64,000 nucleotides of DNA from [Phialemoniopsis] sp. UDSM-2020 (Eukaryota > Ascomycota > Sordariomycetes > Thyridiales > Thyridiaceae), in NCBI GenBank assembly GCA_018873225.1, contig JAEILZ010000002.1:5146001-5210000 (forward strand). The letters are read 5' to 3'. Below, in pieces: positions 10,763 through 21,869 of this stretch. Position 1 is the first letter of the stretch. Each line of letters starts with the position of its first letter. The position numbers were made by a program, and so were the translations under genes. The notes below the pieces were generated by a model. It saw only the letters and a program-made list of their open reading frames with translations. It did not search any database and was not told the origin of the DNA.

Positions 10763-13235
10763 TCATCGGCTCAACGTGAGAAGCCCCTCGATATACCTCT
10801 TCGTGTCGACCCCGATCCCCTGCGCAAGCCTACTCGCGCCGTCCGCCCACCCGCCGCCGCCGCCGCCCATGTACGAGGCGCTGACCGCCCTGACGGCCGA
10901 GCTGCCAGCGTGATCGCTGGCCTTGCGAATCAGGAAGATCTCCTTGCCGACCGTGACCTCCTCGACCTGCTCTGGCGTCTCGCTGCCTCGGTCCGACGAC
11001 CCGACCCTGCTCTCAGCCGAGTCTGCCGAGGCCTCCTGCTTCAACGACGGTATCTGCTCCGACTCCGGGGAGGCGATGGCCGACGAGCGCGGGCTCGGCC
11101 TCTTGTCCACCATGCGCCGGTCGAGGATCCGGCTCCAGACGACCCACCAGCCCCTGCTCGTCTTACACGTGCGCTCCAGCTCCGATATGTCGGCGCGGGT
11201 GGCGGCAAAGGTGTTGAGCATCTGCATGTGCGTATTGAGTGCCTCGACTCGATTCCAAGCCGGCGGCTCCGACTGCGATTCCGCCACGGCCGCATATGGC
11301 TCTGGGATGTTTGGGATGGTACAGTGCACCGTCAGGGCCTTGGGGTCCCAGATGAGATCGTAGATGCTCGCAGACCCAGACGACGACGCTGCCTCCATGC
11401 CGGGCTTCAAAGGGCGGTAGGCGGTCGAGCTTGAGAGATGCTTGCGTAGGGGTGCCAGTTGGTGATGGAGAGACTTGTAGATGCCACTCCAAGCCAAGGA
11501 GTCGGTGCGCTTCTCAAACATAAAGGTAAAGATGAAAGGGTTGTTAACGTAGACCACCACCCGCAGTTTCTTAGTCTTGTTCCGGTCCTGATTGTTGAAC
11601 GAGTCTTGCGTCTGGCCTTCTTCGTCTGCAGTTTGTTGGGTCACCTCGGTGTTCTGACTGCCCAAGGACGTCGTGACCTGCGACGGATGTCGTTTGTCGC
11701 CCTCGCTCTCCAATTCTACTGAAACGGTCCGCAGCATCGTACGGAAGCCCTCCTCTGGCCCTTGAGCAGGGATGAAATCTTCGGTGTCGCTTGCTTCCTC
11801 TATATCACCCAGCAGCCCAATCAAGTATCTGCCCTGGTCTTGTTCGGTGTTGGCCCCTGAGGTCTGATCGGAACGCGTAGAATCCTGCCCCTGGTCGCTC
11901 TGAGCTTCTGTGGACGAGCTTCCTGGACCCCAGTATGTCCCATATCCCAGCTTGAGGTAATTAACATACTTGTCGACGCCTTCGTTAGGAGGGCTCGTTC
12001 CTGAAGGGGACGCCGCCGATGCCGACGGCGTTGTACTTTCCGACGTTGACGCAGTCTGGGGCGTCGAAGAGCTCGCCTGGGGCTGTTTCGCTCTCCTAGC
12101 TAGCTCGGTGACCGGTGGCGGCGGTCTCATGTGTTGAGCCTCTGAGGGCGCCGTCTGAGGCGACCTTCTTCTGGTCTTTCTTGGGCTCCTCACCGCCGAG
12201 GGGCTTTCCATCACCCCATAAGCATTTTCGCCCCAGGTGTACATGTCCTCCATCCAGTAAGTAACGTCGCGTAACGACTTTCTCGACAGAGCGCCCACGC
12301 CGAGGAAGATGGAGCCGTCCTCGGCACCTGGTTCCTTTCCGGTTCCCAGCCACTGTGGCGGCTCAATCTCAGGCTTCTTCGATTCCTGGTCAGCAGAGCC
12401 AAACTTGGCGACCACCAAGTCAACAAGACCATCTATCCTGCCGACAAGACCCTCCAGAACCTCCCGCTCTCCGCTGCCGCGCTCTTCTTCGCCGACACCA
12501 ATGCCCAGCTCGCCGCTCGCAGCAACCTTGATGCCCCCAAAGACATCACGGACGGGGTTGCCGTGAAGAAGGACGCTCCAGGTGGACAGGAAGAGGTCCC
12601 AGTACCTGCCGAGGATGGTAACAAAATTGGACCGTTTGCTGCGCATAAATACGGAGCTCAAGGAGGAATCGTGGTGGAGGAGAAAGATTGCATGTGCGCG
12701 AAGTAGATCCTGCAGCAGTAAAGCGGCCGGTTTGACCTCTCGCGACGAGTATTCAGCGCGCCCCCCGGCCGATGACCCTCCGGAGTCGGGGGAAGCCGTC
12801 GCCGGCCCAGAGAGCTTCGTCAAATCAATAGACTGAGTAACATGTCAATTCGGCACCCGCAAGCTATATAGGACGGGACGGAAGCCTTACAGCAAGCAGC
12901 CACCAGCCGGGTTCGAGCTCATGCAGAACGACACGCGACTTTTCCGTGTCGATCGTGTCGACGGGGTTGCCGTCCGAGAAGCTCTTACCGAACTCGAGCA
13001 TGCCCTGCGCGAGCCCTATCTGCCTCAGCCGCTCGTTCCGCTCCTCCTGCGACAGGAGGTCGGTCGGGCGGTCGATGCCGCCCCTCGCGCGGTGCCGGCG
13101 CCGCTTCTGGTTCTGCGTGCTGACGGAGGCATAGTAGACAATCTGGTCCTCGACGGTCTCGTCGGTGGTGCCGAGACTGGGGTTGTAGATGGCTAGGAAG
13201 CCGAGCTGGGCGGGCACGATGTCGGTGGCCGCCAT
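10763..13235 (-). CDS. CCZ1: Vacuolar fusion protein Ccz1 (Mon1-Ccz1 Rab7/Ypt7 GEF subunit)
   Basis: Two exons (13235-12891 and 12832-10763) joined over a 58-bp intron (GTAAGG...CTCAG) give 804 residues. The N-terminus carries the first longin domain of the CCZ1/INTU/HPS4 group: PAQLGFLAIYNPSLG, ETVEDQIVYYAS, then ERLRQIGLAQGMLEFGKSF and LEPGWWLLA. The domain continues across the splice into SIDLTKLSG. The middle (about 310-510) is a Ser/Thr/Pro/Glu-rich insertion typical of filamentous fungi, and the C-terminal part returns to ordered sequence (LRVVVYVNNPFIFTFMFEKR). With Mon1 this protein activates Ypt7/Rab7 on late endosomes, vacuoles and autophagosomes. Mon1 is not in this window. A Gly run (YMGGGGGGW) lies near the C-terminus. 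The strong first-longin match makes this assignment firm. Confidence 0.88.
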
Positions 13236-14544
13236 TGTCCTCTGAAGCGCTTTCGCGGCCCCTGGAGCTTTGGCCAGAGAACCTCAAAGTTCCGTTGATC
13301 AAGGTGGGAAAGATCAGAAGGGGAGAGGAGCGGGGGAGGGCAGAAAATACGCACAACACACCCTCCCAAGGTGAAGACGGCTTGCCTTGGCTCCAGGTAC
13401 TTTTTTGGGACCAGGGCTGATCCTTGGTGATGTTCTAGGCCCGCGGGTTGCTGAGACGGGCTGATTGGATCCCGCGACTCGCGATGCACCTTCTAGTGCG
13501 GCGTGCCGTCTCAACTCTAGAAGGCGCGCCAGTGACGTACAGCAATCGCAATAAGCATTTGGTGCTAGGCGAAACCCGACAGTGGGGTTCCTTGAAGCTT
13601 CTGGGCTTTGAGTTTAGCGTCTAGCCAGCGCCTCAGGGCTGGTTTTCAGGGCTGGAACTTCGCGCTCGCTGGAGGTAAGGTTTGTGATCGACACTGGCCT
13701 ACATCCACAAAGTTTCATGAGCCTCATTCATCGCCAATTTTGTCTAGGACTTCTACAGAAATAGTTCCTAAAATTTGAGCTGGCTTTTGAGTTGTATAAT
13801 TGTTATGTTCTCTACACGGCCAACGGGAAAATACTCGCTACATGCTAACGGAACTGTACCGCAATGGCGTGTGTAGCAAATCCGGTTAGTTAGCAGTGTT
13901 GTTGAAATCGATCGTGATCGGATCGGGATCGAAATGGGCATTGGAAAGGCGGTCCTAGTAGCCCCCTGAGAGCGAGGAGAACATGGCTGTTTGGTATCTT
14001 GGCAAATAAAGCCAACAATACTAATACTCAGCATTGCATCTCGAAAAATGCGAGCGTTTCTTGCTCATATGGGACATATGCCGATTGCCAAACGTGCGAA
14101 TGGGGCTCGATGAGTTACTGGGTGAATATTTATCACCCACCTCAAATTGTTGACTTTGCTAAGTCTTCATGTAAAGCCTTGCTCAAGGCTTGATGTTGAA
14201 TAATTTATTTGTTCTCGACGAAGTTGACTGAATGTCAAGATAATCAGGGCAATTCCTGGTTTAAGTCTTTCTAGATAGCACTTCAAACAGGACTTCAAAT
14301 TGATTGATATAGACTCAAGACTCAAGGTGAAGACAATTAATGCCGGGAATACTCTCTGCCGGCCACGCTCCAGCTCCGCTCCACGGCTCCTGCCCACGGC
14401 GCCCGCCCCCGCATCGAACTGCCGTCGAGCACCGAACTTCCGAACTTCGGGAAGAGATGGAGCTGGCGCACGCAATGCATACATGTCAACTCTAACCACT
14501 TAGATATTCACAACTTACACCTTCATAAGTTCTGGATACAAGGA
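13236..14544. other. Divergent intergenic region between CCZ1 and the CMD-like gene
   Basis: These 1.3 kb must hold both promoters. The centre (13.7-14.3 kb) is AT-richer. No additional gene or RNA was recognised. Confidence 0.5.
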
Positions 14545-15327
14545 ATGCTCATAATCCGTAGCTTACGCCCCCATTGCACTACTCTGCGCACATACACTAG
14601 ATCATTCACAACCACACACCCAGCCAAGATGCGTCTCCCCTACGTCCCCAACCCGCCCAAGCCCGCCAGCGCAGACGAGGACGCCATCGTCCAGCGCATC
14701 CAGGCCCGCCGCGCTCCGCGGCCCCTCCAGCCCCTCGACCTGACGCTCCTGCACTCCCCGCCCGTCGCCGACGGCTGGAACTCGTTCCTAGGCGCCGTGC
14801 GCACCAAGACCAACTTGCCCGCCGACGTGCGCGAGCTCGCCATCTCGCGCGTCGCCGTCGTCAACCGCGCCTGGTACGAGTGGGGCCACCACGCGCCGCT
14901 CGCCGTCGCGGCCGGCGTCGCCGAGGCCGACATGGAGGCCGTCAAGGACGGCGCGGCCCTCACGGTCGCGGGCAAGCCTAAGGGTTCGGGCCTCAGCGAC
15001 AGGCACTGGGCGGCGCTCGTGTACTGCGACGAGATGACGCGCAACGTCGAGGTCAAGGACGAGACGTTCAAGGCTGTGCGGGAGCACTTTGACGAGAGGG
15101 AGGTTGTCGAGCTTACGGCTACGGTAGGGCTTTCTCACCCACCCTTTTTGTTGAGTTGGCTATGGCCAGGATTGCTAACGACACTGCCAGGTTGCGTGCT
15201 ACAACTGCGTGAGCAGGTTTCTTGTTGCTCTGGATGGTAGGTTCCAACAGTTCTTTACTCCAGTGGGTTTGCTAATCATATTACAGTCGGCGAGAGAAAC
15301 GGGACTGGACCCAATGACAAGCATTGA
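14545..15327 (+). CDS. Carboxymuconolactone decarboxylase / AhpD-like protein
   Basis: Three exons (14545-15123, 15191-15236, 15287-15327) give 221 residues. The introns are 67 bp (branch GCTAACG) and 50 bp (branch GCTAATC). The alpha-helical CMD core is clear: LPADVRELAISRVAVVNRAW, EWGHHAPLAVAAGV, and the spliced C-terminus VACYNCVSRFLVALDVGERN. The family contains decarboxylases and thiol peroxidase-like AhpD proteins. The C-terminal VACYNC is not the usual CxxC pair, so redox activity is uncertain. The first ATG (14545) gives a 28-residue Arg/Ser/Thr-rich leader that looks like a mitochondrial presequence. A second ATG at 14629 (context CCAAGATG) gives a 193-residue form without it. Both are plausible starts. 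Confidence 0.85.
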
Positions 15328-16016
15328 TGATCAAGGTTCTAGCCAAATCCAAGAAATGAGAAAAGATAGAAGAAATTTGAACATAAAGAAAGTCAACCAG
15401 CCCTGTTTCTGTACCAACATTCTGACTTGTACACATCACCTTGCACATTTTGTGGCCTACCCTCGGAGAAACATCACCCGGAGCACGTCACAAAGTTGCA
15501 TTAGTACCATTGAAGCGCATGGCATAAGCCGGATGTTATCAATTGCCATAAGTACTCGTAAAGACATGAATGGGGAAGTGTAAGTGAAGTGTATTAGCAA
15601 CAAGAACGATAAAGCAATTGTAATGCTGAAAGGGGGTATCTGTGAAGTGACCGTGGCCCACCAATGGCGCGAGGAAATCAAATAAAAAGAGTCCGTTGGT
15701 TTTTTCCTCATGGGTTTTCTCGTAAAGTCATCGCTCTTCTCCAATGCGCGCAGGGAAAACTGCGTAGAAAGCCAGCAACATGTCTCATGGTACAATTCGT
15801 CAACTCATCAAACAACGTTTTGCGTGTCTCGTTAAAACTCCGTGACCGAGTCTCAATAGTCGGTGATGCGGAAAATGCAACTTCTGCGCGGTCTATAGCC
15901 TTCTTCTGTCGAGAATCTGAGAGTTGTAATAGCCGTGCAGTGCTGGAGCTGCTCTGGCAATGCAAGCTGAAAAGTGCAAGACGCTGGGTAAACACAATTG
16001 CAAGAGAGCAGAGCCA
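15328..16016. other. Convergent 3' intergenic region
   Basis: It separates the 3' ends of the CMD-like gene (+) and the small membrane-protein gene (-). Moderately AT-rich; no gene identified. Confidence 0.5.
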
Positions 16017-16748
16017 TCAGGGCGTCTGTGGTTCCTGAGCCATGGCCATCTCGATGGAAGCGTGCCGCTTGTGCATGAGCGGTGACATCTGCAGCTCCTG
16101 GACCACGCCGGCCCAACCCCTGCGGTGGCCGCCCTCGGAGGAGTCGTGGTGACCCATGGCCTGCGTCGTGAGCCTGCGCAGAGGTGGCTTCCTCTTAATA
16201 CCCTCCATCAGTCCCGCAGGTAATGACGGTCGTCCTGCATGATGGTGCGCCGCTTTCTCTGGGTCCTTGGGTGATGCACTCTTCTCGACCTTCTCGGCGG
16301 CCGCTGTGGTGGTGGCCGCGACGATGCTCATGTAGATGACGAGGAAGCGCATGCGCAGTAGGTCTAGCCTGCGTAACCTCTCCTCCAGCTCAGCCCGCTT
16401 GGACGCCCACAGTATTCTCGCGCCCATCCTGAGGCGAGTGTCCTCATCGGACAGCAGCAAGCTGTTGAGGCATTCGCGCAGATCGTCGCCGCCCTTCTGT
16501 ATTTCCCGTAGCAAACGGCCGAGCCGGAGCTTGTCCTCTAGGCGGGGCACCTTGGCGACGTCGCTGTCATAACTCTCGTTCTCTTGTATAGACGAGTCGA
16601 TCGAGTCAATAAAGGTTGAGATCTCCTTGGGCGCCGCAAAGTAGGCAGAGCCGTATTTGGAGAGCACCTGGAAGGTCACCACCAGGGACAGCAGAATGGC
16701 GGTCAAGACGAGGATGATGGTCCACTGGTGGGTCGACGAGCTGGACAT
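16017..16748 (-). CDS. Small membrane protein of unknown function
   Basis: The ORF is longer on paper, but the sensible start is the ATG at 16748 (context CACCGCCATGTCC), giving 243 residues in one exon. Upstream codons are low-complexity and cover a CA/TTC microsatellite, so they are taken as 5' UTR. The protein begins MSSSSTHQW and then has a clear membrane helix (about 10-30, IILVLTAILLSLVVTFQVLS). A charged helical middle follows (LRLGRLLREIQKGGDDL; RAELEERLRRLDLLRMRF), then a second hydrophobic stretch (about 133-150, LVIYMSIVAATTTAAA) and a basic, disordered tail. The layout resembles fungal two-helix membrane proteins with a coiled coil between. I do not recognise the family. Confidence 0.65.
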   Translation of the reverse strand: MSSSSTHQWTIILVLTAILLSLVVTFQVLSKYGSAYFAAPKEISTFIDSIDSSIQENESYDSDVAKVPRLEDKLRLGRLLREIQKGGDDLRECLNSLLLSDEDTRLRMGARILWASKRAELEERLRRLDLLRMRFLVIYMSIVAATTTAAAEKVEKSASPKDPEKAAHHHAGRPSLPAGLMEGIKRKPPLRRLTTQAMGHHDSSEGGHRRGWAGVVQELQMSPLMHKRHASIEMAMAQEPQTP

Positions 16749-17740
16749 GGCGGTGCAGCGATCATAGACGTCTCTTCTTTGGGGGCATTCTCTCACGTAG
16801 TTCTCTTCTTCTTCTTCTGATAAAGTATCCAGCAGTCGCGCGCGCACACACACACACACAAGGGCAGAGAAGAGGAGTTGATGACGACAAACAGGGAAAG
16901 GAACGGGCGGAAGAAGTGGAAAGCACATGCATATACTCAGGACAAGCGGGCTGATTTGATGCAGCGTCAATCGATCCCACCGCTGCCACATGCTGTCAAC
17001 TTCCCAACTCGTCCATGGTCTGCTCCACTGAGCGCCTCCTCTCACCGCGCTTTCAGGCGTGTTAATTGGCCGCTAGCCCGCCCAGCTGCTCGCGACACCC
17101 CTGTAGCTGCAGCTCAAGCGTCACACATTGGGTGAGGGGTGGGTGGCTGGGTGAATGTGAATCCCATCCTCGGGTTCAATTTGGCCGCGATGGGGTTGTG
17201 ACGGAATAAATCATTCTTGAAAAGATGTTATATGGAAATCTTGATGAAAGTTCACCTGTGTAACGTGGATGTTGCAGGATGCAGGTTGATGGAGGTGTTC
17301 GTTCAGCCCCAGGCAAGCCCAGAGGGACGGGAAGGCCCTCAAATGGGGTTGCGTGAGAGTCTGTGAACGAGTTTCTTTGGCTGCCCAATGTCCACTGATG
17401 TGCCTCCGTCTCATGCGCCGCCAACGGCAGCACCCGTTCCTGCGCATTTAGGGGGGTCAGCACGCCCGTTGGGCTGCTGTCGAATCAGACACCCCGCCGT
17501 CGACAGCGCATCCATGGGTGGTGCATGTGGGTTGTCATCCACCAGAACCTTATCGACGGGCCGTTATCACACTACCCCGCCTCGAAAAATTCCCAGCGCA
17601 TTCGCAACCTCGAGCATGGAATGAGAAGGGCGACCCCGATATCGACAGCAAGCCTGATCTGCAGTCTCAAACAAACCAAACAGCTTGATCTTCAATAATA
17701 TCTCTCCCTCGGGGACACCACACAGCCCGACACCGCAGCC
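16749..17740. other. Divergent intergenic region upstream of BUD32
   Basis: It contains the 5' leaders of the small membrane-protein gene (-) and BUD32 (+), and the microsatellite at 16801-16861. The BUD32 leader just before 17741 is C-rich. No other gene seen. Confidence 0.5.
16801..16861. repeat. Microsatellite cluster: TTC-type tract and (CG)4(CA)8
   Basis: A TTC/CTT-type tract lies at about 16801-16818. Then (CG)4 followed by about eight CA units occupies 16837-16861. It sits in the presumed 5' leader or promoter of the minus-strand membrane-protein gene. Confidence 0.8.
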
Positions 17741-18637
17741 ATGGCGACCGCCGCCTCACCGCCGCCGACCTTCCCCCTCCCCAAGATCCTCACCTACCCC
17801 TCCTCCAGCGCGCCCGAGCTCATCACCCAGGGCGCGGAGGGCCGCCTCTACCGCACGACCTACCTGACCCCCAGCACACCCTGCGCGCTCAAATACCGCC
17901 CCTCCAAGCCGTACCGGCACCCGGTGCTCGACGCGCGCCTGACGCGCCAGCGCATCCTCGCCGAGGCGCGCGTGCTGGCGCGATGCCGGCGCGAAGGGGT
18001 CAGGGTGCCGGCCGTCTACGCCGTCGACGAGGCCGCCGGCTGGATGATGATGGAGTGGATCGAGGGCCGGCCCGTGCGCGCCGCCGTCAACGAGTGGCTG
18101 GGCCCGGCAAGGCGGGGGAAGAGGAAGAGGGATCTTGGGGAAGTGCGAGAGGAGGGCACAGAGACAACGGATAATACGACGGCACAGGAGGGCGATGATG
18201 GTGATGGCGGCCCGGAAGGCTTCGATGCGGAGGGTCCGGAGCGGGAGGAACTCGCCGGGCTGATGCGGAGGGTAGGCCGGGCGGTGGGCGCGATACACAA
18301 GGTCGGCGTGGTGCATGGCGACCTCACAACGAGTAACATGATGCTCAAGCCCTTGGACTCAAGTCAGGCAGTAAATGGAGACGCAGGGAAGAAGATACTG
18401 GACGGGGATGTCTATGTCATCGATTTCGGATTGGCTAGTCAGAGCACGTCGGACGAGGACCGGGCGGTCGACCTTTACGTGCTCGAGAGGGCGTTTGGCA
18501 GTACGCACCCGCGGGCTGAGAGCCTCTTCGATGAGGTGCTACAGGCGTACAAGGAGTCCTTCAAGGGAACGGGCCCCGTCTTGAAGAAACTAGAGGAGGT
18601 CAGGATGCGGGGACGCAAGAGGAGTATGCTGGGATGA
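17741..18637 (+). CDS. BUD32: KEOPS/EKC complex kinase-ATPase Bud32 (PRPK)
   Basis: A single exon of 298 residues. The atypical piD261/Bud32 kinase signature is complete: ITQGAEGRLYRT (N-lobe), the lysine in CALKYRPSKPYRHPVLD, the RLTRQRILAEARVLARC helix, the catalytic loop VHGDLTTSNMM (Asp194) and the metal-binding VIDFGLA (Asp228). The C-terminus ends in a basic tail (RMRGRKRSMLG), as usual for the family. Bud32 acts with Kae1, Cgi121 and Pcc1 in t6A37 modification of ANN-decoding tRNAs and in telomere maintenance. A Lys/Glu/Asp-rich insertion (about 120-165) lies between the lobes and makes the protein longer than the compact archaeal forms. The start ATG follows GACACCGCAGCC. Confidence 0.92.
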   Translation: MATAASPPPTFPLPKILTYPSSSAPELITQGAEGRLYRTTYLTPSTPCALKYRPSKPYRHPVLDARLTRQRILAEARVLARCRREGVRVPAVYAVDEAAGWMMMEWIEGRPVRAAVNEWLGPARRGKRKRDLGEVREEGTETTDNTTAQEGDDGDGGPEGFDAEGPEREELAGLMRRVGRAVGAIHKVGVVHGDLTTSNMMLKPLDSSQAVNGDAGKKILDGDVYVIDFGLASQSTSDEDRAVDLYVLERAFGSTHPRAESLFDEVLQAYKESFKGTGPVLKKLEEVRMRGRKRSMLG

Positions 18638-18904
18638 TTTATCTGATATCCTGGTGGGTAATGATGCATGACCAACCGCAAGCTAAATTCTGTCTACTTA
18701 TCTTCGTCAGACATGACTTTTGTAGACTATAATGATCATGAAAAAGGAGCCGCTTGTTTGGGGCATCCAAAATTGTTAAATGCAAACGCTCGCCTCCACT
18801 AGGTGTAAATCCGAAATATGCAAGTATATGGTATCTGACATGTGCGATGCGCTCCGCATGGCAAATCTGCTCCCACAGCAAGGACTGCAAAAGAAGCACA
18901 CTGA

Positions 18905-19937
18905 TCAGGAGCCGAGAAGGGCTGCCCCCGCGAAATAGCCCTTGTTCTCAATAACGCCCCGGTCTCGGACCACCGCAGTGTACTTGATAACCCACTCAGG
19001 GAGCAAGTCACCCTGTAGCCCATCTTGGGCAAAGCCATCTTCCTGATCAAGTAGGTTGTCCGCGAGAACTCCTGCGCCTTGGAAGCCCTGACCGAGAAGC
19101 TCTCGAAGGGTGCCCTTGGGTAGCACGTCGGTGCAGTCGCTGTGCACGAGCAACTCGATGCCTTGCTCTTTGGCCAACTTGGTCAACGGCGGAGGTACGT
19201 TGCAGCAGTCTCTGATGTTGATTTGGTCGACCTCGGGACGGATAGAAACAGTCTTGAGGAAGCGCGACAGCTTCTCGCTGCCAAACTCGGCAATGCCGAG
19301 CCTCTTGACCAGACCCTCTTTGTGCAGGTCTTCGAGGATCTGCCAAGTAGCAGCCTCTTCTTGGTCGTTCCCCTGTGCCGAGTTCATCTTGTCGGCTTCC
19401 CATTCACAGTCTCCCTCAAATGACATTCCAGGGAAGGAGACGATGAGCAGGTCGACACTCGGTACCCTCAGTTCCTTGAGCACAAGGTCTAGTGCGGTCT
19501 TGGCATACTGCGCCCTTTCTGTGACGGGGGTATTGGGCAAGAAGAACAGCTTGACAGTAATGTCATATTGCGTAGATTCCTCCTGCAAGCCAGCGGCTGC
19601 CCAGTCTATGCGGGGGACATAAAGCGCGCCGGAGGCATCCTTCTCGGTCCAGACCGAGATCGGGGTGCGCCGCGAACCCTGCTCGCCGTTTGTAGAGTGT
19701 CCATTGCCATTAGCAAGCGCCTCGGAGTAGTCCTGCTGTGCGGCGAGGAAATTACTTCGGAGAGAGTTTGTGAGCTCGAGGTTGGATCGGTATGCGCCCG
19801 GTTTGCGGATGATCGAGGGACCACCTGAGACGATGTTCCTGTGAGGGGAAGAAAATCAGCAACCCTGTCGCATGCACATGCGAGCAAGTGAGGGGTCCAA
19901 GGGGTGCATACCCCGTCGACAAGATGAGTTGCGCCAT
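18905..19937 (-). CDS. Glutamate-cysteine ligase modifier (regulatory) subunit, aldo/keto reductase fold
   Basis: Two exons (19937-19912, only 26 nt, and 19838-18905) joined over a 73-bp intron (GTATGC...CACAG) give 319 residues. The reading begins MAQLILSTGNIVSGG and is continuous through the region that splits into smaller ORFs in other frames. The conserved core matches the animal GCLM family: KLFFLPNTPVTERAQYAKTA, VDLLIVSFPG, VDQINIRDCCNVPPPLTKLA followed by GIELLVHSD, and the C-terminal PEWVIKYTAVVRDRGVIENK then GYFAGA. GCLM binds the catalytic ligase, lowers its Km for glutamate and relieves feedback by glutathione, the first step of glutathione synthesis. The catalytic subunit is not in this window. 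The very short first exon is easily missed in annotation. Confidence 0.87.
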
Positions 19938-20841
19938 TGTGCCAAAATACCTTGGGGAGAGGTTAGACTTCGCGTCTTGTCCGTCTCAAGGTATCTGCAA
20001 ATTTCGCCGAAGGGAGACGGGGAGCCAGCCGCTTTTTGTTGCCGCAGTCCGCGACAGGAGGAGGGCGGGGTGGGGACCGAACGCAGAAATTATTAATTGA
20101 GCATGTCCAGACCCTTCCACGAAGAGACTGCAGCTTGATCAGGGGTGTACCAGAATATCAAGTATGCAAATCAAGTAGAGGGGGTCAAGAATGGATAGGT
20201 TCCTTTTGCGAGGGCTTGCAGAAAAGTAAAGATCAAGGAGGGAAAACTCTAGGCATTATGTTGGTGTTGTGCGGAGGGCGGCAGACCATACGGGTATGGG
20301 GTTCGGCGGATCGTCCAGGTTTTTTTTGCCCGTGATAATGGCTCGATGGGCTAAGGAGAAGTTAGGAGGGCTTCAGATTTGCCGAAATACCTCCAGGCTG
20401 GTACACTGCCTTCTATCGGAACAAGGCTCTAGCAACGAGACTACCTGGTTGATGGCCAACTCTAGGCCCGGCCGAGGTGATGCTGCCCGTTAGTGACGAG
20501 ATAGGAAAACCGTACCGATTACAGGCATGAAACCCCCACTATGACCTTTGGTAAGTGATCTGCAGTTGGAAGCTTAAGGTCAATCGATCCCTAGAAATTC
20601 TGCGATTGGGCCATCCATGAATGCTGGGGCTAGCCAGGTTCAGTGGGGGGTCACACTACCCGCAGCCTGAGGATGCCAGTGCTGGGAGGTGGTTCGTGCT
20701 CGTCGCCGACCATGCTGGCTTCTGGCAATCCTCCCCACATGTCCCTCAACTGCACCAAGAAATTTGACAACGAAACCTCATTTACGAACCTCCAACCATC
20801 CCTCGCCTTCCGCATCGCATCGGGGGATGTGATTATCCACA
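19938..20841. other. Divergent intergenic region between the GCLM-like gene and the AP-1 sigma gene
   Basis: About 0.9 kb containing both promoters and 5' leaders. Short ORFs here carry no recognisable pattern. Confidence 0.5.
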
Positions 20842-21675
20842 ATGCCTATCAAGTACGCTCGCCTGCTCTTTAATACCACGGCTTCAAGCTCTGACTGACA
20901 TTGTCCCAAACAGCTATCTCATCTTGCTCTCTCGCCAGGGCAAGGTCGTAAGTGCTCGCCTACCGCAACATCCAGTGCTGTCGATTACGATGATCTAATA
21001 CATCCGTTGCAGCGTCTTGCGAAATGGTTCACTACTCTATCTCCTAAGGAGAAGGCCAAGATTGTCAAGGACGTGACGCAGCTCGTATTGGCACGCCGTA
21101 CGCGGATGTGCAACTTCTTGGAATACAAAGGTGAGCTTGCCCCTGAGCTGGCAGCGCGAATGGCCTGGCAGGTCAAACACCTCCAAGAAGACAGCCAACA
21201 TACTGACGGCAGCTTTCTGTGAAAGACACCAAAATCGTATATCGACGATATGCATCGCTCTTCTTCATTGCCGGCTGCGCCTCCGACGACAATGAATTAA
21301 TCACTCTGGAAATCATCCATCGTTACGTCGAGCAGATGGACAAGTACTACGGCAACGTCTGCGAATTAGACATCATCTTCTCATTCACCAAAGCATATTA
21401 CATCCTCGACGAGTTGCTCCTGGCGGGCGAACTACAAGAGAGCAGCAAGAAGAACGTATTGCGGTGTATATCACAGCAAGATTCGCTCGAAGACATGGAG
21501 GTGAGTAGCGCGGCGATATTCTTAACGAAAGCAACCCTCTCCATTCAGTTTGTGCACATGACTCTACGTCCTCTACCTGATGATCATTTGATCCCATCAG
21601 TATTCGTGGCCCTCTCATCGCTGACATGTCTCCCCTTGCACCCAGGTTGAGGACGAAGTCACAAAGATCATGTAG
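20842..21675 (+). CDS. APS1: AP-1 clathrin adaptor complex, sigma subunit
   Basis: Five exons (20842-20852, 20914-20947, 21013-21130, 21226-21500, 21646-21675) give 155 residues, the usual length for AP sigma subunits. Exon 1 codes only MPI plus two bases. The spliced protein reads [15 protein letters not shown], then [60 protein letters not shown] and [16 protein letters not shown], the classic small-adaptin longin fold of AP-1. It ends [10 protein letters not shown]. It acts in clathrin-coated vesicle formation between trans-Golgi and endosomes and is the binding partner for dileucine sorting signals together with gamma-adaptin. Intron 4 (21501-21645, 145 bp) can also be read as a longer intron ending at 21821, giving a different C-terminus (see the separate entry). 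Confidence 0.92.
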
Positions 21676-21821
21676 AGATACCATGTATCATGACAGACAT
21701 CCGCTCCCCCCATCACATCCTAGGACGAACGAGCTATTCTTGTATAGCCGAACCTGAAAGCGAGCGACACCTCGCTGTGTCCATGACACAACGGCTAACG
21801 CGATCTCTCCCGGCATTGCAG

Positions 21822-21869
21822 GAATCGGAAGACATACGCAACGCACTCAAGACGTCGGGGATTATGTGA
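21822..21869 (+). other. APS1: Candidate alternative terminal exon of the AP-1 sigma gene
   Basis: Immediately after GGCATTGCAG, with a branch-like GGCTAACG about 25 bases upstream, an open stretch reads ESEDIRNALKTSGIM and stops at TGA 21867-21869. It joins in phase 0 to the same donor used by the called exon 5 (after base 21500). The result is a protein of 161 residues in which the last nine residues (VEDEVTKIM) are replaced by these fifteen. The acceptor looks at least as good as that of the called exon. Seen in sequence; use in the cell is inference. Confidence 0.5.
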
